Below are positions 14,046-25,650 of a stretch of 64,000 bases of DNA, piece after piece. The stretch spans positions 62,001-126,000 of the forward strand of contig JAWUZG010000033.1 of NCBI GenBank assembly GCA_036785705.1, read 5' to 3'. Position 1 is the stretch's first letter; every line of letters starts with the position of its first letter. This DNA is from Acanthornis magna (Eukaryota; Chordata; Aves; Passeriformes; Acanthizidae). The notes beneath the pieces were generated by a model. That model made no database searches. It was not told the DNA's origin and was given only the letters and a program-made list of their open reading frames with translations. Position numbers and translations under genes: made by a program.

Positions 14046-15649
14046 AATTTAACATAGGGCTTGAAGGGTCTAGAGGAAAATCACATGACCCTATGATAAG
14101 CTTTCTATAGGGCTTTGGACCAAACTAAAGTGTTGGAATTTGTGGTGTCCCTTTCCAGCTGTTACAGCAAATAGTGGGAAGCTTTCCCGACAAGATTAAC
14201 TTAATAATATGCATTCATTGAGTTAAAATTTATATGATAGGTGATTTCTCTGTCCCTGTGGCAAATGTCTTCTCACTGTTAGACGAAATAAAATAAATAA
14301 TACAATGCATTTGTTCAGATGATATTGCAATAGTGAATACAGTGCATTAGCTATTATCTGTATTTCTGAAATCCTCACAGTTCTTGCTTAATCGGCTGTA
14401 AGAAAGAAGTCTTCAAATAAATTGTCTTGACATGAAAATCCATGAAAATAAAAATATTTTTTCTAAATGAAGGCTTGTAGAGAATTTCAAATATTTGTTA
14501 ATGATTGTCTTGTTTTATTTCAAATGAGTTTACCTGACATTTATGAGAACAGGTGCATAGAGGGATGTATAGACATGCATAGTGCTAAGGCGGAATAGAA
14601 GAGGCATTCACATCTCTGAGAGGGTAGTAAATCTCAAAAGATTTTCCTCAAGGCCTTTTGAACTTTGTATTTAAATTTCAGGAAATCCGCATTCAAACAT
14701 CTGGGGAAATGACATTTGAGTTTTCCACACTTTTCAAGTTTTTATTCTTAAAATATTTGAAGATCTTTGTCTTCTTTTTCTGTAGTGCTACTTCATAAAC
14801 TGCAAGGAAAGGAGTCCTAATGTAGATAATTTGAACTTCCTTAAAAAAGAAATCCTACTGTAAGGTTATTTCTTTTACATCTTCTGTTGTGCAGTATATT
14901 GAAATAAAAGAACTGAATCCATGTTTTAAAACATCACACAAAATTAAATACAGTATACACAAAACATTCAAATCTTCTGTCTTGGAACTGTGACATGGAA
15001 CTTTCATACACTTCTGGGAAAATGAGGGTGATCCTCTTTTCAAACATTCCCTGAAATGATGTCTTTATGAATACGGACAATAATTTAGCCTCAGTCAAAA
15101 CCAGGAAGCTGGCAAATATAAAGTTTTGCCATTTTCCACGAAACATTACTGAAGTGTGTTTACGTTTGTTTAAAATTGTTTTAAAACCTTTCAAAGTACG
15201 GGTTTAGATGTGCTGGAGATGCAGTGCAAGCAATTCCCAAGATTTTTACATTTAATAAACCGTTTCCACAAGCAACCTTAATTAAGAAGTCCCCTTTCTA
15301 AAGAAAATAAACTATATTAATTATAGAATACTTTAACTTTCTGTAATTTACACAGATCTGGTAACAACTTTTTTCATACAATTCCTGTTGACTAGCAGCT
15401 TTAACTCAGCAGGCTTAAAGGAAAGCCTTGCATATTTTGGAAATTTGAAAAGAGGATAAAAATATTTGTTCTTCCAGTTGTTGAAAACATTTAAAAAGAA
15501 ACCTAAGGGAAAGGACAGTAACTAGCTGTCTTTCAACATGATTTCCAAAAGCACATTCCAATTTCTTAACACACAGAAGATGTATACGGACAGAGTGAAA
15601 TTAACATTTCTCTCACTAGGGAGGATAAAACCAATATAACTGAAATTAT
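14046..15649. other. AT-rich non-coding stretch
   Basis: No gene, RNA or repeat is recognised. Two overlapping antisense frames (62 and 86 codons, 14855-15194) have nothing to support them. Confidence 0.45.
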
Positions 15650-17385
15650 TTCATAGAATCATAGAATATGCTGAGTTGGAAGGGACACACAAAGATCATG
15701 GCCCTGCACAGGACATCCCAATAATCACACCACATGTCTGAGAGCATTGTCCAAACACCTCTTGCTCGTTCAAACTGGTACTGCAATCACTGCCCTGGGG
15801 AGCATATTCCAGTGCCCAAAAACCCTCTGGGAATAAACCTTTTCATAAGATTCAACCTAAACATCCCCTGACTCAGCTTCAGGCCATCTCCTCAGGTCCT
15901 GTCACTGGTCAACAGAGAGAAGAGAGCAGTGTCTGCCACTCCTCCTTCCTTCATGAGGATGTTGAAGAGCCCAATGAGGTCTTGCCTCAGTCTCCTCTTC
16001 TCCAGGCTGAAAAACCTAAGTGACCTCAGGCTACTCCATGAATGGCTTCCCCTTGAGACGCTTCACCATCCTCATGGCCTCCAAACTTTGGACACTCTAA
16101 CAGCTTTACATCTTATACAGTGGTGCCCAAAATTATCCCTAGCACTCAAGGTGAGGCCACCCCAGTGCAGAGCAGAGCAGAACAATCCCCTCCCTTGCCC
16201 AGCTGGCGATGCTGTGGCTGATGCCCCCAGGACAGGGATGGCCCTCCTGGCTGCCAGGGCACTACTGGCTCATACTCAACTTGCCATCAACCAGAACCCC
16301 CAGGTCCCTTTCCACGGCACTTCTTCCCAGCTTCTCATTCCCCAATCAGTCTGTATATCCAGGATTGCCCCATCCCAGATGCACAATTCAATACTTGCCA
16401 CTGTTGTGCTCCACACAGTTGGTGATTGCCCAGCCCTTTTATTTATCAAGGTTTCTCTACAGGGCCTCTCTTCCTTCGATTGAGCCAACAGCTCCTCCCA
16501 GTTAAGTATCATTGCCAAACTTAGTACACCTTTGAATCCTGCATGAGTTATTTATGAAGATGTTGAAGAGCACGGGGCTGAGGATGAAGCCCTCTGGAGC
16601 CCCACTAGGGTCAGCAGCCTGATGTCACCCCATTTACTATAACCCTTTGCGCCTGGTAATTCAGCCAGCTGCTCACCCACCCCGTGATGTGCTGTCAAGC
16701 CATGTGCTCAACATTTTGCCAAGAAGAATTCTGGGAGAGACAATGTTAAATGCTTTATTGAAATCAAAAATTACAACATTTGGCTTCCCTTAATCTGCTG
16801 GGTGAATTATCTTGTTGTAAAAAGAAAACAAGTTTGGTATGTAGGACTTTCCTCTCATGAAGCCAAGCTGGCTATGACCAATGACTGGAGTGTCTTTCAG
16901 ATGTTTTCCAATCCCTCCCAGAATAACTTTCTCTCTCTTCAGACACTGAAGTGAATCTGACAGGACTGTAGTTTCTGTGGTCCTCCATATAGCTGCTTTT
17001 GAAAACTGTGTCATGTTAGTCAATTTCCAGTCAAATGGGAATTTCCAGACTCCCAAAACCATTCAAAATTTATTGAGAGAGGCTCATGATGACATCACCA
17101 ACTCTTTAAGTATTCTCAGATTAATCTCATCAGGGCCCATAGCTTTGTAGGGATCCAGCTGGAGCAGCAGATCCCTTCAGAAGTTCAGGATCAACTGGGA
17201 ATTGATCATATTCACAGTCATGGTACTCCAGCTCAGAGCCCTGACACCTCCTTGGTCCCTCATGAGTGTTGAAGACAGAGGCAAAAAAAGCATTAAACAC
17301 CTCTGCCTTGTCCCTGTCCCCATTTAAAAGCTGACTGTGCTCACCTCATGAGATGCCTTCCCATTCTGTATCTGAATATGTAATT
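15650..17385 (-). mobile_element. CR1 LINE, 5'-truncated, with reverse-transcriptase remnant
   Basis: The left edge (CATAGAATCATAGAATATGC at 15654) is the reverse complement of the CR1 3' terminal octamers, so the element reads right to left. About 1.73 kb survives. On the minus strand between roughly 17250 and 16540, reverse-transcriptase blocks remain: a 'GFMRGKSYIPNLFSFYNKII' stretch (CR1 consensus type 'HGFMKGKSCLTNLISFYDKV'), a palm motif A 'VVIFDFNKAFN', and a 'PEGFILSPVLFNIFIN' block matching 'PQGSILGPVLFNIFIN'. Several stop codons and frame changes separate them, so it is dead. The endonuclease domain and the start of ORF2 are missing. The remainder toward 15654 is 3' untranslated sequence. 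Confidence 0.9.
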
Positions 17386-18699
17386 CAGAATTGCACTCCC
17401 TAATTGTCATATTTTATGACGAGACTTAAGATCTTTTAAAAAAATCCAGAAATAAAAGTTTAGGTTAGGAAAAAACCTCACTCTGGTAGGAAATTAAGAA
17501 GGGGGAGAGAAGAGCAAAGTTGTTGATTAAAATAGATCATGAAAAAATATCCTATGTTTTAGCATTTTAAAGTAGAAAATCCAAATTACAGCTTTTAGAT
17601 TCCTCAGTTTTTGGGAAATATTAAGTGCAGTCCCAGTGTCCTCTCTCTGAAGAACTTGCACTCTTTGAAGGACTTGGGCACATATTTTGATTGCTGGGCC
17701 TCACTGGAATGAGCATAATACCATATTTCCTGTACTAATGATGATGTACCCAGGAATCAGGAGATTTGAATTTTCGGATAGTTCTGCAGTCCTGGAGAAA
17801 AGTTATACTCTCTTTCTACAGCTTTTCATTACCAGGAAACTCTTAGGCAAATTATCTGTTCTTTTAAAATTTAATCTGAAAGGAAAATTAATGAAAAGTT
17901 AGCTATGTGATAGAAAAAGACAAGATTTGACTATGTAAAACTTTCTTCCTCTTCAGATGTCTTCAGGCTGGACAACATCCAAACTCCATTTAATTTTCTT
18001 TAATCTACTTTGCCCACCACTGCAAATGTCACCGAAGTTTTTTCTTTTCTCCCTAATAAAGGGAGTAGAGAGTTTTGATCTGTTATCTTTGACATGGGCT
18101 CTGGTTTCAACTGGTAACTCTGGATAATGAAAAGGACTGTTCTGTGCCTGATTTTTCTTTGCACTTTGATAAAATTCTTCCAAGCTGCTGCAAAGAAGTG
18201 TGACAATGAGTCCTCTGAAGGCATTCTTATTTTTTTATAACCATTTATGCCAAGCCAAAAATATTAAAACAAGCATAAGGAAGTATTTGTCTTTAATTTT
18301 TCCTTTTCTTTAGATATTTATTTCTTGTAATACAATTTCTTTATAATATTCAGTGGTATATGTCCTTCTAGACAGCGTGAATTCTATGCTTCTATCACAC
18401 TTCTATCACACAGAGCTTTCATCACACTTTTAAAACCTAGAAAAAAATGCCAAAGGCATAAGAGCCTTCTAATTCTACAGTCACTTGGTTTCACTTTTGT
18501 ATTTAAATGTTCAGTGGAAATCTAATGGAGTGGGCTCCTGTGAAATACAAAGATAGATAAAAACATGTTAACTCTCTTCTTTGTGCCACAGGACTTGCCT
18601 AACATTTCTATCTAACTAATCCATAAACATGCAAAAATAAAGAATAAATTATTAGGACTGAACATTTTAGCAATCCAAGTAATTCCAACAAGCACAGAG
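17386..18699. other. AT-rich non-coding stretch
   Basis: No gene is recognised. Short overlapping frames at 17953-18224 on the minus strand are unsupported. A small direct repeat of CTTCTATCACA/CTTTCATCACA occurs at about 18388-18430. Confidence 0.4.
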
Positions 18700-18714
18700 A
18701 TTATTTTGAATGGA

Positions 18715-19400
18715 AGAGTTTTTATAAATAGGGGGAAAACGAGCTCGCTTTATTTTGCATAGAGGTGGCCTAGTTAATCAGCAGTGATTATGCTGGCTTG
18801 GTCTCTCAGTTATGTTTGTTAATTAAAGCACTTTCTAATGAGCATTAGCTCAATTTCCCCCACGTGGAAGGCAGGCTGGGAGATAGACTACTAAACCATG
18901 ATTCTTTCTCACTTGAATACTCGGGGATTCTTTCTCACTCGAAAAATCATAGCTGAATTAATAGAGAGAGAAAATAGCATTTTTGTCTCCACAGCCTTAT
19001 CTGCAGGGCCCCCTGGCTATCAGTGTGGGGAAATATCAATGGAGTGATCGTCTTTTAGTAGGAGTAATCATCATCATCATGAAGCACTCATCAGATAGGA
19101 AGACAAAATGTAATTAAGTTGGCTTTACAATCAGGCCAATAATTACTATTCAGATGTCTCAGCTGTATGGGAAATGCAGGATTCTGAACTGTGACTTTTT
19201 TGTTTGAATATGAGGTTTTTCCTCCTTTCTTGATCTCTTTTTCCTTTGAACATTTATAAAATGTCACTCATGATGTGGCACAGCTGAATAATTGTCATAG
19301 AGTCAAATGCTTGCAGATGGTTAATGGAAATGGAGAATTAAATGAACAGCAGTAAAGAAACTCATGCAAAATTAAAGAACCCTATTGCAAATTTAAAGGG
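18715..19400. promoter_or_regulatory. Candidate conserved non-coding (enhancer-like) block
   Basis: This stretch differs from its neighbours. It has balanced composition and little simple sequence. It holds many TAAT/ATTA homeodomain-type cores (TTAATTAAAG near 18820, AATAATTACT near 19140), a CACGTG E-box (18861-18866), a CAT triplet run (ATCATCATCATCAT, about 19068-19081) and a CAGCTG (19159-19164). No long frame is open. I infer it from texture only; conservation has not been checked. Confidence 0.25.
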
Positions 19401-21964
19401 TCATTTGGTTTCATCAAAAATCAAATAATATGAATATGTTATTCTCTGCATGAAAGACACTGTGTTAAATTGTTTTGAGAGATGAAAAATGAGCAACCAA
19501 TGATGTACTAATGAAATTTTTGAAAAATCATGCACTACTGAAATATGCAGCAATTGCCAGTTAAAAACTATAGAACAAAGCCTGATTCTGGCTACTGAAT
19601 TTTGTTGTTTACAATGTGTTTAAATTATTGATGTTTAGATGTAAAACACTATAGGGTCCTACAAAAGAAACACAGAAATGAAGATTAATCTAAGTAGTCT
19701 TTACCTTATCCAAATGATGTTTACTGTTTCAAAATAATTTTTAAAAATCTTTTTATCAGAGCCAGTACCATTTCAGTTGACTTTAGACCACCAAAGTGCA
19801 GAATGAATTTCTACATAGACCGGAAATGTCTTAGAGCAGCATTATGAATCTAAGCTCTCATCTGTCTGACATTTTCGAAAGACGTCATTGATAAATCCTT
19901 TGAAAGGAGCAAAATTATCTTTCTGATACAAAAGTATTTGTGATACCACTTATTAAGTATCTCTTGGAAGTGGATTTAAGTTAAAGATACTGTAAAATGT
20001 ATTCCAAATCTTCAAAGCATTGCATTCTTTAGAAATTATTCTTTTTTTTTTTTAGTTGTCTTTCATCCTTTCTTAATTAAAGGGAAAAAATAAGATAATT
20101 GAAAAATATAATGTATTAATTATATACCGTTGAGTATAGTTTAATAACTGAAAGTACTTTGAGATTGGCCCATGCCTGAGAGAGAGGATTTTCTTCATGT
20201 AGTAGACTAAAAAGGAAATATATACTAATCATTTGACAAAATCAGAAACAGAAACTGTCTCCAAAAGCATCTAGTAAACCTCAAATTTAATAGCTACTTT
20301 TAGTAAGAGGTTTTTTTTTAATATATACACGTACCTGGACAAATTATAGTGTCTTATCTTGTGCTAATCACAAAATGAAAGCAACTAAAAATGTTATGTT
20401 TCCTCCTTGACATATACACTAAAAATATACCTATGATTTCTTGTCTGCTGTAATTTCTGCAAAGTCAGTGAATTGCTTATTAAATGGAAGCAGAGATGAA
20501 AATATTGATCTTATTTCCCCATTCTAGTCAGTACAAAGCATCTTCTCTTAAATCTTCTTGAATAACTGCATTACACTGGCTATCTAATAGAGTTCAAAGT
20601 GAAAGTTTCTTTCTCTTTCTTATAACACAAAGGGTTTCAAATAGAAAATAGATAGAGTGTGATGAACGTTCCATTGTAAATATATCGCAAATAAGCATTT
20701 TGCACCTCTGGGTTTTAATTAAAGACTTAATGTCATTTCTTCTATGGTATTGGCTCAAAGATGGAAGCATCTGTATATTTTTTAGCAGAATTGTTAACAT
20801 CATTCAATTTTAAAATGACAGATATACAGTGCTGGCCACGAGAAATCAATCTCCCACTGCAAATAAATGTGGCAGAATAATCCATACAATGCATGTCAAA
20901 AATTGTAGATTTTTGCTGGCCTATTATTTTTTATTAATATGTTTTTAAATGTTATTTCTAACTATGACTGTCATTTTGAAAATGCAATTTATGATGCATT
21001 TTTCATCCTTTTAAGGTAGCTGTTTTGGTTTTTTTCCTTATAAACCATGCTATTTGTCCTCTATGCAATTCTGCAGGTTCATTTATTTAAAAAATATTTA
21101 TTCTGCTAAAAATGAACCTTTGTTTCTCATGGAACAGAAATAAAAAATGGTTTTTGTTCAGCAGGTTTTACTTCAAAAATGCGAAGACTTCATAAGTAAC
21201 ATATATTCAACAGTTTCATGTGAATTTGTATGTTTTTTCCTACACCTGATGGGTAAGAGGAAAAATTTTCATCAACATTGAAATATTGAATGCTTTTTCA
21301 GGCTTTATAAGTTCTTCTATGCTCTTCTTTGTTCCTCTGAGAGACAACAGCATTCCAAGGAGCTAGAAATATCTAGTTAGATAGGAGAGTTGATTTAGGG
21401 GAGATGCTCCCAGTTTCATAACAGTTTCAAATCAGTAACATCATACACTGTGCCTGAAGGTTTAAGTATGGTCTCACTGAGCAAACAACTTGAAGGAATA
21501 TTCATATGTCGACATTGTGTTTGTCATCCTCTCTTTTTTCTACCAAATACCTCTTTCAATCCAAACCCACTTCTTTCTAGCTCTGTGGAAAACCAGGTAT
21601 TTTGCTTCCACTGGTGATGGTGGTGGACTGCACTAACGTGACCAGCTCTGCACTGGGTTGAGTGAGAAGCTCTTAACCCCATGGCTGAGAGACAAAATTG
21701 TGCAAGCAATTCCTAAGATTGGGGGAAAAAATTGGATCTGGTGGGAAAACTTGTTTTATGAGGATAGTATTATAGAGCACTCTAGTGGCAGGAAGCACAG
21801 GGTATTACTGTCCCCAAAACCAGGTGGGAAGATGGCAAATAACTAAAGGGAAGTACTTTCTTATCACAAACTTTCTGAGAATTTGCCAAAATAACGCAGC
21901 AGGTAGTAGCCATAAACCTGCTCATGATAAAAAAAAGTCTTGTGGGTCAAAATAAGAATAGCAA
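19401..21964. other. AT-rich non-coding stretch
   Basis: No gene or clear repeat. A T-run lies at 20042-20054. The segment at 20820-21010 has the same balanced texture as the enhancer-like block before it, without clear motifs. Confidence 0.4.
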
Positions 21965-21969
21965 GATTG

Positions 21970-22410
21970 CTTATGAACAACCCTCACGGGCAAAAACAGT
22001 CTTGACTTGGGAAAGGGTAATTAAATTAAATTAATTAATTTAGATTACTTGAATCAATTAATTAGATTAATTAAAAATAGGGTACAATAGTGAGAAATAA
22101 AACTAAAACCACCTTCCATCACTGTTCTTACCAGGCTCAACTCCACTCATGGCTCTTCTACTCATACCTCCTCATGTGGATTCAGTGGAATGGGGACCAG
22201 GGCTTGTCATCAGCTCCTAACACTTTATCTTTGCCACTCTTTTACCTCCTCACACTGTTTCCCTGTTCTGTTGAGGGGTCCTGCCACAGAAAAGAGTCCT
22301 TCACAAACTCCTTCAACGTGGGTCCTCCCCACAGGCTGCAGAGTTCCAACCACTGGTCCTTTCAAAGAGGAGCAAACCATCAGGAAAAGACCTCTCCACA
22401 CATAAATCTA
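21970..22410 (-). mobile_element. ERV LTR fragment, antisense
   Basis: CTCACGGGCAAAAACAGTCTTGACTTGG (quoted across 21986-22013), followed by an AATTAATT-rich stretch and GAAATAAAACTAAAACCACC at about 22094, follows the same order seen in three other antisense LTR pieces in this window (32.8, 35.0 and 36.0 kb). The right part carries the family's 'CTTCAACGTGGGTCC' and 'CCACAGGCTGCAG' phrases. Both ends are eroded. The 111-codon frame inside it is not a gene. Confidence 0.6.
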
Positions 22411-23640
22411 GGAGTCACCAACTGATCTCTGACAAAAGTGCTCAGTGTCTCCATATTGCTGCTAGACAGAAGACAGATGTTACACAATAAACATTTGAAG
22501 TTATATCACCAGCTATTATCTTCAGCTTCATTAATGTTGCAATCATGTTTTCGTGCATTTAAAATTCCTGAGTTGAACTCCCAGTAGTATATTTTACTTT
22601 TCAATGTCTGAAATGATCATTAAAATATACTTTAATCACGCAGTCTGCAATCTTCAGAAACAACACATCGCAAAAAGAATTGCACAAGAAAAATCAAAAT
22701 AACATAATGACACCAGTAAATATGGACAATTTACACAGGCTCCACACCTCATTATTTTACCACAATTTTCCCATATCTGAAAAAAAGAATTAAATGTTTA
22801 GTGGAACTGAGTTTCAAATCTGTAATTTTGGTAAATCTAATACACATTATATAAGAAACATCCAATGTGGAGTAAAGTAATTAAAATTAAGTGGAGTTAT
22901 TTTTCAAAAGATTCTGCTTGCTAGGTGCATTCTCAATGGGGCTGAAACATTCACTTGCAACACAGAAGTCTTTGGGGAATGCCAATGAGCTCCCTTATGA
23001 AAATTGTAGGAGACATTATGGACAAAATTTTATTAAAATATGACTAGTATAACTTAGGAATTACAACCATTTTATTATCATATCTGTTAAAATAGAGCTT
23101 TTAATTTGCAATGTTGATTTATAATTTCTATCTCTCACAGAATAAACCCCAAACTAACTAAATCTCAAAATCAATTAAAAATTATTAAGAAAACTTTGCT
23201 AGGAGATGTAAAATAAATGAGCACTGCAACTTGCTTATAATTTTTATAATTTCCATAAAAACCAAGAACAATACTTTATAATACTGGAGGTAACAGAAAG
23301 GAAAAGATGCTGAAAGTCTCTGTTATGGTGAAAGTGAGCAAGCATGACCAAATGCCTTACTGATTCAGACAGGTGCCATTGGACACAGAACATGCTAACA
23401 GGCACTTCAGCTATGTTTCTCTCCTAACACCTCTCTTTAAATAATTGTTAAACAATCTAACAACTGAGGGACTATCAGATTGTTTAAAAAAAAAGTTGCT
23501 ATGGAATTTTTTTCTCCTAAAAATACACATAAAGAATTACTACATGGAGAACTATTGTTGCATTCCACTGTAATATCCCCAAACTCTTATGGGCTTAGTA
23601 TCACATAATAATGTTCATTGTAGTTAAGAACATAACCAAT
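22411..23640. other. AT-rich non-coding stretch
   Basis: I see nothing recognisable here. Confidence 0.4.
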
Positions 23641-23702
23641 AAGAATTGGACTCGATGATCCTTATGGGTCTCTTCCAACTCAGAATATTCTGTGATTTTA
23701 TG
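23641..23702 (+). mobile_element. CR1 LINE 3' terminus
   Basis: GGACTCGATGATCCTTATGG, then TCTCTTCCAACTCAGAATAT and TCTGTGATTTTATG form the standard last 60 bases of a CR1 element, including degenerate terminal octamers. Only this tail was inserted or preserved. Confidence 0.9.
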
Positions 23703-23989
23703 AGTATCTTCTGATAACCAGGCACCTAAAGATTTCAAAGTAGTCTAAAAATATTAGCTAAAGCTTATAAAGCTCCTATAAGGAGAGTTACAGAATCTCT
23801 AGTGCTCCTTTTCCTTTGCTATAATGCAGCCATCCCACTCGAGAATACAAGTTTTGCAGAAATATGTGACAATACCAAAACAGTAATAGACATTGAAGGG
23901 AAGGATAGTACTGCATTACTTTGAAACTCCCTGGCAAATTTAGATAAACAGACTGTAATTAATCAGAGCTGAAAACTCACTACAATTAA

Positions 23990-24690
23990 TGTTAGCATGT
24001 CGACACGTCTGAAAAAATGTCTGAGGCATTAGCAACGATGACAAGTGTTGCACAAAATCTTTCTCTATTTCTACTAGAAACAACAGTCATGAAATTCCCA
24101 TTGTTTAAGGCAAACTTACACTGATCCTCCTCATGACAGCAGAGAGGTGATAATCCACTGGATATCTTTATTATAGAAAACAGCTTCATCTTATTTCCAA
24201 TAGCTGCTTTTGTCCGTAGGATGCCACCACCAGAGCAGACAGGAGCTACTTCATCTAAATATAACATTGTTCGTCTCTGTGAGACGTCTGCCTTTCATAA
24301 CCTACTATGTTGGTAAGTTATTGAATTGCATTTTTGAATGACTTCCTGTTCCTCCAAGTCAATTAACACTTCTACAATCGCTGAGATTGTCTCCGAGAGG
24401 AATCTGGATTGCTTTTCAAATTAGCCCTCTAGCTTTACATAGGCTGTGTAAATACATAATTCTGCCTTTGAGTTGTCAAATCTCTTGCTATTTGCTGCAG
24501 ACAGCTATGGCATTCTCTGGGACAGCTTTTGACAGAATCACCACTCCAATCTTTTTGATAATAACAAATTGCATGATTGACTAGAACTGTAATAGCCTGA
24601 GGCATTTCTAGCCAGGCCTGAAAATTTACTAAATCTATCACTACACAGTGTGCCATTAAAACATAATTTCCTGTCATCGTCTGCCCAATG
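23990..24690 (-). pseudogene. Possible decayed retroelement pol remnant
   Basis: Two antisense open frames (24267-23992 and 24677-24435), and the sequence between them, have a less biased amino-acid make-up than other short frames here. In the left frame, an acidic 'EEDQCKFAL' followed by 'GNFMTVV' loosely resembles the retroviral reverse-transcriptase stretch after catalytic motif A. In the gap, 'EEQEVIQKCNSIT' resembles the start of the reverse-transcriptase fingers. A stop interrupts the frame, and catalytic residues are not conserved. The right frame is not explained. The match may be chance; a protein search is needed. Confidence 0.18.
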
Positions 24691-24699
24691 ATAGGGTCA

Positions 24700-25587
24700 C
24701 CAAGCTATTTTTAAAACACTTCTAAGCTCTCTATCCTCATATTGATATTCCAGGATTTTCCTTACATGTATGCACTTGGCTAAACTTCCCAGAAAAATTT
24801 ATTAGTACTTTCATCCAAGTTCCCAAATGACAGACTGAGTAATTTGCTTAGTTTATTATGAAATCTGGAGGACAAGAGAGAAGAAAAGTTGTCCAGAATT
24901 TTCCCATCTCCAATTCTACCCCAAAAACATGCACATAAACAATTCCATAGCAGCTATGGAATTAAACCTATCAGATGCAAGACACCTGCTTTACCTCTGG
25001 ATATTTATATGTATATATAAGGATGAAGACTTGGGGGCATTAATTTTCATTGCTGAGTTTTTATTTTTGTTTGTGGGAGGTTTTTGTTCCGTTGTTCTTG
25101 TTGTTCTGTTGTGGGGTTAAGTTTTATAATTTCTTTAAATCTTAAAGTGGGTATTTGTAGAATCAATCCTTTTTCTGAATTTCTCAACTTCCTGGTGCTT
25201 TATTGTTCCTCCTTTCATTTTAGAATCTCACCTTCTACTTTCTCCATGTTGTTGTCTTTGCATTTCATTTGATAGATCTGAGGTGTTTTCCCCGGGAGGA
25301 TAGTTTTTGTTGACATCTTCTATTCGGAAGCCAGCTTCTAAAAGCTGGTCATTTTCCAGGAAGATCCTTTCCTGTTTTGTGTCTGTGATACAGTTCTAAT
25401 ACAAAGATTGTAGCAATATATTCATATTAACTTAATAGAGCCCTTTTCATTGGTGTATATCATTTACTACTTGCATGGATTGCACTGCCTGCAATCCATG
25501 AAAAATAAAAAACTTCTTCTGACATTTTGTTCTGTGTATCATGTCACGGTTAAGTCTGTTAGTACTGCGACAAGAGACATCTTCCCT
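24700..25587. other. Unassigned non-coding stretch
   Basis: AT-rich, with T/G-rich text around 25060-25130. No gene or repeat family is recognised. Confidence 0.4.
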
Positions 25588-25650
25588 ATATGTGTGTGTG
25601 CATATATATACATACATACATATACATATATATATATATATATATATAAA
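25588..25650. repeat. TG/TA/CATA microsatellite
   Basis: TATGTGTGTGTGCATATATA, then CATACATACATA and a run of 13 or so TA units. It is a compound dinucleotide/tetranucleotide tract, likely polymorphic. Confidence 0.9.

Noticed and set aside
16276..16518. Frames over 15929-17062 on both strands
   Set aside because: They are parts of the antisense CR1 element, not host genes.
24435..24677. Integrase zinc-finger-like 'CHSCLQ' in an antisense frame
   Set aside because: It lies upstream, in reading direction, of the possible reverse-transcriptase trace, the wrong order for pol. The Cys/His spacing is not diagnostic.
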